A stretch of DNA of 64,000 nucleotides, from contig CM060985.1 of NCBI GenBank assembly GCA_030765065.1, forward strand, positions 179,740,096 to 179,804,095, given 5' to 3'. This DNA is from Deroplatys truncata (taxonomy: Eukaryota; Arthropoda; Insecta; Mantodea; Mantidae). Positions 20,590 to 32,098 of this stretch are shown here, piece after piece (the stretch's first letter is position 1; the number at the start of each line of letters is the position of its first letter). A model generated the notes under the pieces. The model ran no database searches, was not told the DNA's origin, and saw nothing but the letters and a program-made list of their open reading frames with translations. A program made the translations under genes and the position numbers.

Positions 20590-21380
20590 TTAGTACACGT
20601 GGACACGTATCAAAGCTGCAATCTGCCCGGCACCTGCGAGAGCAAGAATCACTTGCTGTACACATGCCTCTGTGGACATGTGTCAAGTCTGCCCTCTCCC
20701 CGGCACTTGTGGGAGCAGAGGTACTGAAGTTGTATACATGGCTCTGTGGACATGTGTCGAGTCTGCCCTCTCCCCGGCACGTGTGGGCGCAGAGGTACTG
20801 ATGTACACATGTATCCGCGGACAGGTGTCGAGTCCTGCATCTCCACTGCACGTGTGGGAGCAGAGATATTGATGTACACATGTATCCGCGGACAGGTGTC
20901 GAGTCCTGCATCTCCACTGCACTTGTGGGAGCAGAGGTACTGAAGTTGTACACATATGTCTGTGGACATGTGTCGAGTCTGCCCTCTCCCCGGCACGTGT
21001 GGGCACAGAGGTACTGATGTACACACGTGTCTGTGGACATGTGTCGAATCTGCCATCTCCCCGGCACGTGTGGGCACAGAGGTACTGATGTACACACGTC
21101 TGTGGACATGTGTCGAATCTGCCATCTCACCGGCACGTGTGGTAGCAGAGGTACTGATGTACACACGTGTCTGTGGACATGTGTCGAATCTGCCATCTCA
21201 CCGGCACGTGTGGGAGCAGAGATATTGATGTACACATGTGTCTGTAGACATGTGTCGAGTCTGCCATCTCCCCGGCACGTGTGGTAGAGATATTGATGTA
21301 CACATGTGTCTGTAGACATGTGTCGAATCTGCCATCTAACCGGCACGTGTGGAAGCAGAGATATTGATGTACACATGTGT
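20590..21380. repeat. 71-bp minisatellite, left part (about 11 units)
   Basis: Units contain TGTACACATGTGTC, GGACATGTGTCGAGTCTGCC and CCGGCACGTGTGGG. Unit length is mostly 71 bp with shorter and longer variants; this part is more heterogeneous than the right part. It ends exactly where I-type copy A begins, and resumes at 36475, so one array was split by the insertion. Every unit carries the palindrome CACGTG or a near match. Confidence 0.95.
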
Positions 21381-23159
21381 CCCCTCAGGGGCTCACCTTA
21401 TGTGAGTACGGGTTTTTGGCGCACCCGGGGGTTCCCGAGCCAATCATCGCCACCTTCATCCCCTCACCCCCATCCGGTCGAGGTGGGTTCTTCAAGTGAC
21501 CGGTGGACCCAAGGTAGGCTCTTGTGCGTTCTTTGCATTCCATACATACCGCACCTCACCATCGTTTCTTTCTTCCCTAATCACTTTCCGGCCATTTCGT
21601 ACCACGACATTCGCATATCTCTTTTTCTTCCCCGCCGGCCTACCTTGCGTGCGAAACGCCCACACAGTTTTAGTTTCTTTTATCTTTTTATTTAAATCCT
21701 CCGTGGACACAGCCTGACGGATACCCGCGCACCGCGTGCGCAGCTGGGTGAGTGGGTAATGGCGTCATCCCCACCACCCGGGGTCGTCATGTAGGGTTGT
21801 TCGTATCCGCTGTTCAACTGCAGTCCCGCGGGGGGCCATTGCATGAGCTGCTGGCTTCCGACGGCGATTGGGTCCCTCTGTCTATGTTCTGGGAGGTGTG
21901 ACCCTGGGGTGAGCTAGGTATAGATAGGCCACTCACCCAAGCCGGGGTAACGCCCAGGAAGTCAGAGCCCGAGGTCGGAGACGGTTGCAATGGTGGAGGA
22001 TTTTTTTCGCTATGGAGCACCCTTTCTCCATTATAAACAACAAGCGCCGTAAAACTTTAGTAACAGAAGTAGCACCGCCAACAGCTGGTTGTTACTTAGT
22101 GATTACCCGTACAGAGGAAGGACAATCATTCGAGAAGGTGAACCCTTTTATCATCCAGAAGGGCATTGACTCAATTGCTGGTCCGGTTCTTTCCTGCACT
22201 CGGCTTCGTAATGGTTCGTTGTTAGTGCAAAGCAAATCCGAGGCACAAAGTAAGTCCTTGTTGAGCGCCACGCTTCTCCACGGTTATCCTATCCGTGTTG
22301 AGAAGCACCGCACCTTGAATTCTTGTAGAGGCGTTGTCACCACGCATAGTCTCGATGGTATCTCTGACGAAGACCTGGTGGAATATCTTGCAGACCAGAG
22401 GGTGACAGCGGTTCATCGAGTGCAGGCCAAACGCGACGGCGTGTTGGTACCCACTCGTACCCTGTTTATTACATTTGATGGCGTCGATCTGCCTACGAGC
22501 AGTACCACGAGTAGATGCCGAAACTCAGACCTGGACCTTGACTGGATTAACCGCCACTACCATCCGGCCGTCTATTAAGGCTACAGTTACCAAGCCGTAT
22601 AAACCTGGTCCCAAGTCAATGAAGTCGCAAGCCGTTGAAAAGAAGCCCAAGCAGAAACTACGTAGGGAAGATTTTTTGAAAGACCCTCCGCGTGCGCGCG
22701 GTAACAAAAGTTCACCTTCTCCTCCTCGGAGGTCGCTGTCCCAGGAAGGTCCTGGGACAAGCCGCGCTCAGCGGCACCCTTCACCCATCGCCACCCAGAA
22801 CCGATTCACGGCGCTTGAATTGGTTTCTGGCACTGAGCGCGTGGGCCCTCCCTCCGAGGAAGCTATGGAGTCTGACCAACTCCATACAAAAAGCCCGAGC
22901 CCAAAGGTTAAACAAAAGGTAATTTTAAGCCGCCCTTCTAAATAGACAGTTTATCCCCTTATTTTTAATGGCTGTCCTGACCTGGAATGTACGTGGTGTA
23001 CGATCGCATAGGGCGGAACTGCAGCTTTTATTGCGTTCCCATTCACCTATGGTCGTATGTTTGCAGGAGACTAAGCTTCGCCCTCACGATCCGTTTGATC
23101 TCCGAGGATATACTCCGGTTCGCTACGACCTTGAACCGGAGGAGGGTACTCGTGCTCAT

Positions 23160-26100
23160 CCCCTCAGAGGCTCACCTTATGTGAGTACGGGTTTTTGGCG
23201 CACCCGGGAGTTCCCGAGCCAATCATCGCCATATTCATCCCCTCACCTCCATCCGGTCGAGGTGGGTTCTTCAAGTGACCGGTGGACCCAAGGTAGGCTC
23301 TCGTGCGTTCTTTGCATTCCATTCATACCGCACCTCACCATCGTTTCTTTCTTCCCATATAACTTTCCGGCCATTTCGCACCACGACATTCGCATAACTC
23401 TTTTTCTTCCCCGCCGGCCTACCTTGCGTGCGAAACGTCCACACAGTTTTAGTTTCTTTTATCTTTTTATTTAAATCCTCCGTGGACACGGCCTGACGGA
23501 TACCCGCGCACCGCGTGCGCAGCTGGGTGAGTGGGTAATGGCGTCATCCCCACCACCCGGGGTCGTCATGTAGGGTTTGTGTTCGTATCCGCTGTTCAAC
23601 TGCAGTCCCGCGGGGGGGCCATTGCATGAGCTGCTGACTTCTGACGGCGATTGGGTCCCTCTGTCTATGTTCTGGGAGGTGTGACCCTGGGGTGAGTCTG
23701 GTATAGATAGGCCACTCACCCAAGCCGGGGTAACGCCCGAGAAGTCAGAGCCCGAGGTCGGAGACGGTTGCAATGGTGGAGGATTTTTTTCGCTATGGAG
23801 CACCCTTTCTCCATTATTAACAACAAGCGCCGAAAAGTCATTGTAACAGAAGTAGCACCGCCGTCATCTGGTTGTTACTTGGTCATTTCGAGAACAGAAA
23901 AAGGACAAAACTTTGAGAAGGTGAACCCTTTTATAATTCAGAAGGGAATAGATGCTATTGCTGGTGCGGTTCAATCATGCACTCGTCTACGGAATGGTTC
24001 CTTATTGGCACAAACTAAGTCCGATCAGCAAAGTAAGACCTTGTTGCGCGCTACGCTTCTCCACGGTTACCCCATCCGTGTTGAGAAGCACCGCACATTG
24101 AACTCCTGTCGGGGCGTCGTTACCACCCATAGCCTCGATGGTATATCGGACGAGGATCTCGTAGAATATCTATCTGATCAAAAGGTCACTGCAGTGCATC
24201 GAGTGCAGGCCAAACGCGACGGCGTATTGGTACCCACTCGTACCCTGTTTATTACATTTGATGGCGTCGATCTGCCCACGAGCATTTCCGCAGGGTACGA
24301 ACGGATTTCTGTGAGGCCTTATATTCCTAGACCTCTGCGTTGTTTTAAATGCCAACGTTTTGGGCATACGCAAGTCTCCTGTAAGAGTGCCGTTAACATC
24401 TGTGCAACATGTAGCCAGCCCTCACACGAAGGTACCTGTTCAACAGCCCCCGTCTGCGTTAATTGTAAAGGGTCACATTCTCTTCGTTTGCCGACTGTCC
24501 GCGGTATTTGGACGAGAAGGCGATCCAGGAGATCCGGGTAAAGGAAAAACTCTCCTTCGCTGAAGCCCGGAGGCGTTTCCATGCGCGCCAACCTTCACTC
24601 CTGCGATCTGGCACATTTAGTTCTGTTGTTGCCTCGCCAGTACCACGAGTAGATGCCGAAACTCAGACCTGGACCTTGACTGGATTAACCGCCACTACCA
24701 TCCGGCCGTCTATTAAGGCTACAGTTACCAAGCCGTATAAACCTGGTCCCAAGTCCATGAAGTCGCAAGCCGTTGAAAAGAAGCCCAAGCAGAAACTTCG
24801 TAGGGAAGATTTTTTGAAAGACCTTCCGCGTCCGCGCGGTAACAAAAGTTCACCTTCTCCTCCTCGGAGGTCGCTGTCCCAGGATGGTCCTGGGACAAGC
24901 CGCGCTCAGCGGCACCCTTCACCCATCGCCACCCAGAACCGATTCACGGCGCTTGAATCGGTTTCTGGCACTGAGCGCGTGGGCCCTCCCTCCGAGGAAG
25001 CCATGGAGTCTGACCAACTCCATACCAAAAGCCCGAGCCCAAAGGTTAAACAAAAGGTAATTTTAAGCCGCCCTTCTAAATAGAAAGTTTATCCCCTTAT
25101 TCTTAATGGCTATCCTGACCTGGAATGTACGTGGTGTACGATCGCATAGGGCGGAACTGCAACTTTTATTGCGTTCCCATTCGCCTATGGTCGTATGTTT
25201 GCAGGAGACTAAGCTTCGCCCTAACGATCCTTTTGATCTCCGAGGATATACTCCGGTTCGCTACGACCTTGAACCGGAGGAGGGTACTCCTGCTCATGGA
25301 GGTGTCATGTTCTTAGTGCGTAACGACGTTCATTTTACACCTGTCACACTTACATCCGACTTGCAAGCTGTTGCCTTTCGCCTTCACTTACCCGGCTTTT
25401 TGTTTTCTGTTTGCTCTGTATATTCAACTCCATCGTCTCCCCTCGCTCCCGCGGACATTCGAGCTCTCCTGTCCGCTCTCCCAACACCATTTCTTCTGTT
25501 GGGAGATTTTAATGCCCATCACCCACTATGGGGTTCGCCAAGGGCTTGTGCGAGGGGAACTCTTCTTTCCGACATTTTTTATCAGTTCAATCTTTCCATC
25601 CTCAATACAGGTGCACCTACTTTTATTTCTGATTCTTCTGGTACATTCTCTCACCTGGACCTTGCCGTTTGCTCACTCCAGCTTGCTGATCGTCTTCAGT
25701 GGAACGTCGTCGCTGACACCTACTCCAGCGACCATTACCCCTGTATCGTTTCTCTTCTGTCGCACCACGTACAGCATTCCAGAGTACCTACCTGGACATT
25801 CGCAAAAGCCGACTGGAGCTTGTATTCCAGCCTTGTGCATTTTGTCGACCAGCCCTTCTCCGACATTAATCAACTAGTGCAGCACCTTACGTCTATTATT
25901 TTCTCAGCCGCCGAACGTGCAATACCCCGCTCATCCTCCCAACCTCGGCGGCCACCTGTTCCGTGGTGGAACGAGGATTGTCGGGACGCCGTTCGTGCCC
26001 GTAGGACTGCACTTAGGGTGTTTCGGCGCCACCCTACACTTGATAATTTGGTGACTTTTAAACAATCGCGCGCCAGGGCTCGTCGCATTATTCAGGATAG

Positions 26101-26461
26101 CAAGAAGGCATCTTGGGCTCGTTTTGTCGAGTCTTTTAATCGTTTTACGCCTTCATCCGTTGTTTGGGATAAACTTCGTCGCTTCTCAGGTAAAGTGTCA
26201 CATTGTACTGTTTCTGGCCTTCAGGTTTCTAATGCCACCATAGTGGATCCGGCTGCCATCGCTAACACTCTGGGTTCTGCCTTTGAGGCGGTTTCCAGTT
26301 CAGACCATTATTCCGCCGGCTTTCGCTCTATTAAAGACCGGCAGGATTCCGCATCATATACTTTTCGGTCTGCTAATGATGAATGCTATAACAACCTATT
26401 CACAATGAGGGAGCTGGAGCACGCTCTTCATTGCTCTCGGCACTCCGCTCCCGGGCCGGAC
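23160..26461 (+). mobile_element. I-type copy B, 5' half, inserted in copy A
   Basis: B begins CCCCTCAGAGGCTCACC at 23160, right after ACTCGTGCTCAT (23148-23159) of copy A. A's matching sequence ACTCCTGCTCAT resumes at 32521, so B plus C lie between a 12-bp target duplication with one mismatch. ORF1 (ATG 23795) is frameshifted by one base near 24478, just after the zinc knuckles. ORF2 (25106) is open through the endonuclease until 26461, where copy C begins; no 3' half of B follows C. Confidence 0.9.
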
Positions 26462-27098
26462 CCCCTCAGGGGCTCACCTTATGTGAGTACGGGTTTTTGG
26501 CGCACCCGGGGGTTCCCGAGCCACTCATCGCCACATTCATCCTCTCACCCCCATCCGGTCGAGGTGGGTTCTTCTCGTGACCGGTGGACCCAAGGTAGGC
26601 TCTCGTGCGTTCTTTGCATTCCATCCATACCGCACCTCACCATCGTTTCTTTCTTCCCTTATCACTTTCCGGCCATTTCGCACCACGACATTCGCATATC
26701 TCTCTTTTTCTTCCCCGCCGGCCTACCTTGCGTGCGAAACGCCCACACAGTTTTAGTTTCTTTTATCCTTTTATTTAAATCCTCCGTGGACACAGCCTGA
26801 CGGATACCCGCGCACCGCGTGCGCAGCTGGGTGAGTGGGTAATGGCGTCATCCCCACCACCCGGGGTCGTCATGTAGGGTTGTTGTTCGTATCCGCTGTT
26901 CAACTGCAGTCCCGCGGGGGGGCCATTGCATGAGCTGCTGGCTTCCGACGGCGATTGGGTCCCTCTGTCTATGTTCTGGGAGGTGTGACCCTGGGGTGAG
27001 CTAGGTATAGATAGGCCACTCACCCAAGCCGGGGTAACGCCCGGGAAGTCAGAGCCCGAGGTCGGAGACGGTTGCAATGGTGGAGGATTTTTTTCGCT

Positions 27099-28388
27099 AT
27101 GGAGCACCCTTTCTCCATTGTTAACAACAAGCGCCGCAAAGTTTTTGTAACAGAAGTAGCACCGCCAACAGCTGGTTGTTACTTAGTGATTACCCGTACA
27201 GAGGAGGGACAATCATTCGAGAAGGTGAACCCTTTTATTATCCAGAAGGGCATTGACTCAATTGCTGGTCCGGTTCTTTCCTGCACTCGTCTTCGTAATG
27301 GTTCGTTGCTAGTTCAAAGCAAATCCGAGGCACAAAGTAAGTCCTTGTTGAGCGCCACGCTTCTCCACGGTTATCCTATCCGTGTTGAGAAGCACCGCAC
27401 CTTGAATTCTTGTAGAGGCGTTGTCACCACGCATAGCCTCGATGGTATCTCTGACGAAGACCTGGTGGAATATCTTGCAGACCAGAGGGTGACAGCGGTT
27501 CATCGAGTGCAGGCCAAACGCGACGGCGTGTTGGTACCCACTCGTACCCTGTTTATTACATTTGATGGCGTCGATCTGCCCACGAGCATTTCCGCAGGGT
27601 ACGAACGGATTTCTGTGAGGCCTTATATTCCTAGACCTCTGCGTTGTTTTAAATGCCAACGTTTTGGGCATACGCAAGTCTCATCTAAGAGTGCCGTTAA
27701 CATCTGTGCAACCTGTAGCCAGCCCTCACACGAAGGTACCTGTTCAACAGCCCCCGTCTGCGTTAATTGTAAAGGGTCTCATTCTGCTTCGTTTGCCGAC
27801 TGTCCGCGGTACTTGGACGAGAAGGCGATCCAGGAGATCCGGGTAAAGGAAAAACTCTCCTTCGCTGAAGCCCGGAGGCGTTACCATGCGCGCCAACCTT
27901 CATTCCTGCGATCTGGCACATTTAGTTCTGTTGTTGCCTCGCCAGTACCACGCGTAGATGCCGAAACTCAGACCTGGACCTTGACTGGATTAACCGCCAC
28001 TACCATCCGGCCGTCTATTAAGGCTACAGTTACCAAGCCGTATAAACCTGGTCCCAAGTCAATGAAGTCGCAAGCCGTTGAAAAGAAGCCCAAGCAGAAA
28101 CTACGTAGGGAAGATTTTTTGAAAGACCCTCCGCGTGCGCGCGGTAAGAAAAGTTCACCTTCTCCTCCTCGGAGGTCGCTGTCCCAGGAAGGTCCTGGGA
28201 CAAGCCGCGCTCAGCGGCACCCTTCACCCATCGCCACCCAGAACCGATTCACGGCGCTTGAATCGGTTTCTGGCACTGAGCGCGTGGGCCCTCCCTCCGA
28301 GGAAGCTATGGAGTCTGACCAACTCCATACAAAAAGCCCGAGCCCAAAGGTTAAACAAAAGGTAATTTTAAGCCGCCCTTCTAAGTAG
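27099..28388 (+). CDS. ORF1 protein of I-type copy C (Gag-like, CCHC knuckles)
   Basis: 429 codons from ATG 27099, chosen because the open frame upstream of it has only a TTG. The N-terminal half begins MEHPFSIVNNKRRKV and contains a region like an RNA-recognition fold; near residue 190 is a knuckle RCFKCQRFGH whose last Cys is Ser (TQVSSK), then CATCSQPSHEGTC and a CVNC-type third motif. The C-terminal third is Lys/Pro/Ser-rich and basic. Known role of such proteins: RNA binding, particle formation and chaperone activity. The Cys-to-Ser change probably weakens zinc binding in the first knuckle. It ends 20 bp before ORF2. Confidence 0.9.
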   Translation: MEHPFSIVNNKRRKVFVTEVAPPTAGCYLVITRTEEGQSFEKVNPFIIQKGIDSIAGPVLSCTRLRNGSLLVQSKSEAQSKSLLSATLLHGYPIRVEKHRTLNSCRGVVTTHSLDGISDEDLVEYLADQRVTAVHRVQAKRDGVLVPTRTLFITFDGVDLPTSISAGYERISVRPYIPRPLRCFKCQRFGHTQVSSKSAVNICATCSQPSHEGTCSTAPVCVNCKGSHSASFADCPRYLDEKAIQEIRVKEKLSFAEARRRYHARQPSFLRSGTFSSVVASPVPRVDAETQTWTLTGLTATTIRPSIKATVTKPYKPGPKSMKSQAVEKKPKQKLRREDFLKDPPRARGKKSSPSPPRRSLSQEGPGTSRAQRHPSPIATQNRFTALESVSGTERVGPPSEEAMESDQLHTKSPSPKVKQKVILSRPSK

Positions 28389-28408
28389 ACAGTTTATCCC
28401 TTTTATTC

Positions 28409-31400
28409 ATGGCTATCCTGAGCTGGAATGTACGTGGTGTACGATCGCATAGGGCGGAACTGCAACTTTTATTGCGTTCCCATTCACCTATGGTCGTGTG
28501 TTTGCAGGAGACCAAGCTTCGCCCTCACGACCCTTTCGATCTCCGAGGGTACACTCCGGTTCGCTACGATCTTGAACCGGAGGAGGGTGCTCCTGCTCAT
28601 GGAGGTGTCATGTTGTTGGTGCGTAATGACGTTCATTTTCATCCTATCACACTTACGTCCGACTTGCAAGCTGTTGCCATTAGACTGCAGTTACCCGGTT
28701 TTTTCTTTTCTGTTTGTTCTGTGTATACACCTCCATCGTCTCCCCTCGCTCCCGCGGACATTCGATCTCTCCTGTCCGCTCTCCCAACACCATTTCTTCT
28801 GTTGGGAGATTTTAATGCCCATCACCCACTATGGGGTTCGCCAAGGGCTTGTGCGAGGGGAACTCTTCTTTCCGACATTTTTTATGAGTTCAATCTTTCC
28901 ATCCTCAATACAGGTGCACCTACTTTTATTTCTGATTCTTCTGGTACTTTCTCTCACCTGGACCTTGCTCTTTGCTCAATCCAGCTTGCACGTCGCCTTC
29001 AGTGGAACGTCGTCGCTGACACCTACTCCAGCGACCATTTCCCCTGCATCGTTTCTCTTCTGTCGCACCACGTACAGCATTCCAGAGTACCTACCTGGAT
29101 ATTCGCAAAAGCCGACTGGAGCTTGTATTCCAGCCTCGTGCATTTTGACGACCAGCCCTTCTCCGACATTAATCAACTAGTGCAGCACCTTACGTCTATT
29201 ATTTTCTCAGCCGCCGAACGTGCAATACCCCGTTCATCCTCCCAACCTCGGCGGCCACCTGTTCCGTGGTGGAACGAGGATTGTCGGGACGCCGTTCGTG
29301 CCCGTAGGACTGCACTTAGGGTGTTTCGGCGCCACCCTACACTTGATAATTTGGTGACTTTTAAACAATCGCGCGCCAGGGCTCGTCGCATTATTCAGGA
29401 TAGCAAGAAGGCATCTTGGGCTCGTTTTGTCGAGTCTTTTAATCGTTTTACGCCTTCATCCGTTGTTTGGGATAAACTTCGTCGCTTCTCAGGTAAAGTG
29501 TCACATTGTACTGTTTCTGGCCTTCAGGTTTCTAATGCCACCATAGTGGATCCGGCTGCCATCGCTAACACTCTGGGTTCTGCCTTTGAGGCGGTTTCCA
29601 GTTCAGACCATTATTCCGCCGGCTTTCGCTCTATTAAAGACCGGCAGGATTCCGCATCCTATACTTTTCGGTCTGCTAATGATGAATGCTATAACGAATT
29701 ATTCACAATGAGGGAGCTGGAGCACGCTCTTCATTGCTCTCGGCACTCCGCTCCCGGGCCGGACGGCATTCATGTCCTGATGTTAAAGAACCTTTCAGCC
29801 GACAGTAAACTATTTCTCTTACAGGTCTATAACCGTATTTGGCAAGACGGCATTTTTCCTTCCGTTTGGCGCGAAGCCACCATTGTCCCCATACTTAAGC
29901 CTGGGAAGGATCGCCAACTACCTTCCAGCTACCGCCCTATCTCTCTCACCAGTTGCATTTGCAAGGTGATGGAGCGCATGATCAACGGGCGGTTGACATG
30001 GTGGCTTGAGTCTCAGAAACTTCTAGCGAACGCTCAGTGCGGGTTTCGTCGCTATCGCTCTACCGTCGACCATCTGGTGTCCTTGTCGACGCATATTATG
30101 AATGGATTTCTGAGAAAGTGTCAAACCGTGGCTGTATTTTTTGACCTGGAGAAAGCTTATGACACTTGTTGGAGGGGCGGCATTTTACGTACACTTCACG
30201 ATTGGAATATCCGCGGTCGTCTTCCCATATTTCTTCGGGAGTTTATGACGGACCGCGTCTTTCGTGTACGTGTGGGCTCGGTTTTATCTCGTCGTTTTAT
30301 TCAAGAGAACGGAGTACCGCAGGGCTCTGTACTCAGTGTCACACTTTTTGCGATTGCTATCAACCCCATTGTTGATTGTATTCCACCTGGCATTTCATCG
30401 TCCCTTTTTGTTGACGATTTCGCTATTTATTGCAGTTCACGGCGGACCTGTCTACTCGAACGCCGTCTCCAGAGCTGTATCGACCGTCTCTACGCCTGGA
30501 GTAACGCCAACGGCTTTAATTTCTCCGCCGAGAAATCCGTCTGCATCAACTTCTGGCGCCGGAAGTATTTCCCTCCGCCCTTTCTCCATCTTGGGCCAGG
30601 GATACTTCCGTTTGCAGACGAGGCGAAATTTTTGGGGTTGATTTTTGACAGGAAGTTGTGTTGGACCTCGCACGTTTCCTTTTTAAAAGCAAAGTGTGAC
30701 CGTTCTCTTAATATTTTACGTGTTTTAAGTGGCACATCCTGGGGAGCTGATCGGACCGTCCTTCTTCGCCTTTATCGCTCTTTGGTCCGATCCAAACTTG
30801 ATTACGGGTGTATAGTTTATTCGTCGGCACGTCCATCTGTGTTACGTCGTTTGAATCCCATTCATCATCGTGGTCTTAGAGTCGCTACAGGGGCCTTTCC
30901 AACTAGCCCCGTGCCCAGTCTTTACGCTGAGGCTGCAGAGCCTCCGCTGTCTTTCAGGCGTGAGATGCTCTTATGTAGCTATGCTTGTCGGCTCTCAAGC
31001 TTGCCTAACCACCCGTCCTTCCATGTATTTTACGAGGATTCGCTAGATCGACAATATTTCGTTCGCTCCTCTGCATTGCTCCCCCCAGGGGTTCGATTTC
31101 GACTGCTACTTCGGCATTTGGACGTTACGCCAGCGCCGGCCCTTACCCGAGGGGAAACGCGTTTTCCTCCATGGTCGCGCGCTGAGGCCCACATCCACCT
31201 TGGGCTAACGTCGATGCCGAAAAATGCGACCCCTGCTTCTGTTCTTAGATCCGCCTTTTTAGAACTACAGGCGCAGTTCGGGGACTGTCATTTTATATAT
31301 ACTGATGGGTCTAAGACTGATGTTGGAGTAGGATGTGCCTTTGTTTTTGGTGTACGGAGTTTTACTTTTCGTTTACCTCAACAATGTTCAATTTTTACCG

Positions 31401-32098
31401 CCGAACTTTTTAGCATTTATCAATCTGTTTTATTCATTCAGCGGCACGACTTACGGCACTGTTTTATTTGTACGGACTCTCTGAGTGCCCTTCAGGCTAT
31501 TCATGCGCTGTACAATTACCACCCACTCGTACAGCGCATACATGACCTGCTCCACTCGCTCGGTGTCTCTGGCATCAGCGTCTCCTTCATGTGGATTCCA
31601 GGTCATGTGGGCATCTCAGGTAACGAGTCTGCCGACGCCGCTGCGAAATCGGCGATTTTATTACCCAGATTTTTTACCTCTGTAGTTCCCTCGTCAGATT
31701 CGTGTGCTATTTTACGTCGCCGCATCCTCTCGCGCTGGCGCGATGAGTGGACGGCCCTCCGGGGGAACAAGTTGCGGGAGGTTAAGCCTCTCCCGTTAAT
31801 CTGGGGTACCTCTTCTCGTTCTTCACGTCGGGAGGAGGTACTTTTAGCCCGTTTACGAATTGGACATTGTGTTTTTAGTCATAGGTATTTGCTCAGTGGT
31901 GACCCCGCACCACTCTGTGGGCAGTGTGACGTACCCTTAACGGTGCGTCACATTTTAACAGAGTGTCAGGTTTTAGCTGCATTGCGTGCTCGTGTAGGTC
32001 TGCCTGTTGGCTTAGCCAACGTTTTGGCAGACGACACGCATGCTGTGGAATGTGTTTTACGTTTTATTCATGACAGTGATTTTAATCTGCGCATTTAA
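28409..32098 (+). CDS. ORF2 protein of I-type copy C (endonuclease, RT, RNase H)
   Basis: 1229 codons, uninterrupted. Endonuclease: WNVRGVRSH, LQETKL, GDFNAHHPLWG (about 131) and SDHFPCI (about 205). RT: SSYRPISLTS, CGFRRYRST, FFDLEKAYDT, NGVPQGSVLS and the catalytic FVDDF (about 665). RNase H: IYTDGSK (about 963), FTAELF, FICTDS and the GNESADAAAK end. The C-terminal finger is CGQCDVPLTVRHILTEC. The RNase H domain places the element in the I group rather than Jockey or R1. Family role: nick the target, copy the element RNA and remove RNA from the hybrid. All expected catalytic residues are present, but its ORF1 has a damaged knuckle. Confidence 0.95.
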   Translation: MAILSWNVRGVRSHRAELQLLLRSHSPMVVCLQETKLRPHDPFDLRGYTPVRYDLEPEEGAPAHGGVMLLVRNDVHFHPITLTSDLQAVAIRLQLPGFFFSVCSVYTPPSSPLAPADIRSLLSALPTPFLLLGDFNAHHPLWGSPRACARGTLLSDIFYEFNLSILNTGAPTFISDSSGTFSHLDLALCSIQLARRLQWNVVADTYSSDHFPCIVSLLSHHVQHSRVPTWIFAKADWSLYSSLVHFDDQPFSDINQLVQHLTSIIFSAAERAIPRSSSQPRRPPVPWWNEDCRDAVRARRTALRVFRRHPTLDNLVTFKQSRARARRIIQDSKKASWARFVESFNRFTPSSVVWDKLRRFSGKVSHCTVSGLQVSNATIVDPAAIANTLGSAFEAVSSSDHYSAGFRSIKDRQDSASYTFRSANDECYNELFTMRELEHALHCSRHSAPGPDGIHVLMLKNLSADSKLFLLQVYNRIWQDGIFPSVWREATIVPILKPGKDRQLPSSYRPISLTSCICKVMERMINGRLTWWLESQKLLANAQCGFRRYRSTVDHLVSLSTHIMNGFLRKCQTVAVFFDLEKAYDTCWRGGILRTLHDWNIRGRLPIFLREFMTDRVFRVRVGSVLSRRFIQENGVPQGSVLSVTLFAIAINPIVDCIPPGISSSLFVDDFAIYCSSRRTCLLERRLQSCIDRLYAWSNANGFNFSAEKSVCINFWRRKYFPPPFLHLGPGILPFADEAKFLGLIFDRKLCWTSHVSFLKAKCDRSLNILRVLSGTSWGADRTVLLRLYRSLVRSKLDYGCIVYSSARPSVLRRLNPIHHRGLRVATGAFPTSPVPSLYAEAAEPPLSFRREMLLCSYACRLSSLPNHPSFHVFYEDSLDRQYFVRSSALLPPGVRFRLLLRHLDVTPAPALTRGETRFPPWSRAEAHIHLGLTSMPKNATPASVLRSAFLELQAQFGDCHFIYTDGSKTDVGVGCAFVFGVRSFTFRLPQQCSIFTAELFSIYQSVLFIQRHDLRHCFICTDSLSALQAIHALYNYHPLVQRIHDLLHSLGVSGISVSFMWIPGHVGISGNESADAAAKSAILLPRFFTSVVPSSDSCAILRRRILSRWRDEWTALRGNKLREVKPLPLIWGTSSRSSRREEVLLARLRIGHCVFSHRYLLSGDPAPLCGQCDVPLTVRHILTECQVLAALRARVGLPVGLANVLADDTHAVECVLRFIHDSDFNLRI

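Noticed and set aside
20590-21380. CRISPR-like periodic repeats
   Set aside because: The whole unit repeats without unique spacers and the setting is eukaryotic; it is a minisatellite.
27309-27677. Minus-strand 122-codon frame inside ORF1, also seen at 49416-49784
   Set aside because: It is the reverse complement of the strongly conserved ORF1 and has the same limits in both copies because the sense protein is conserved.
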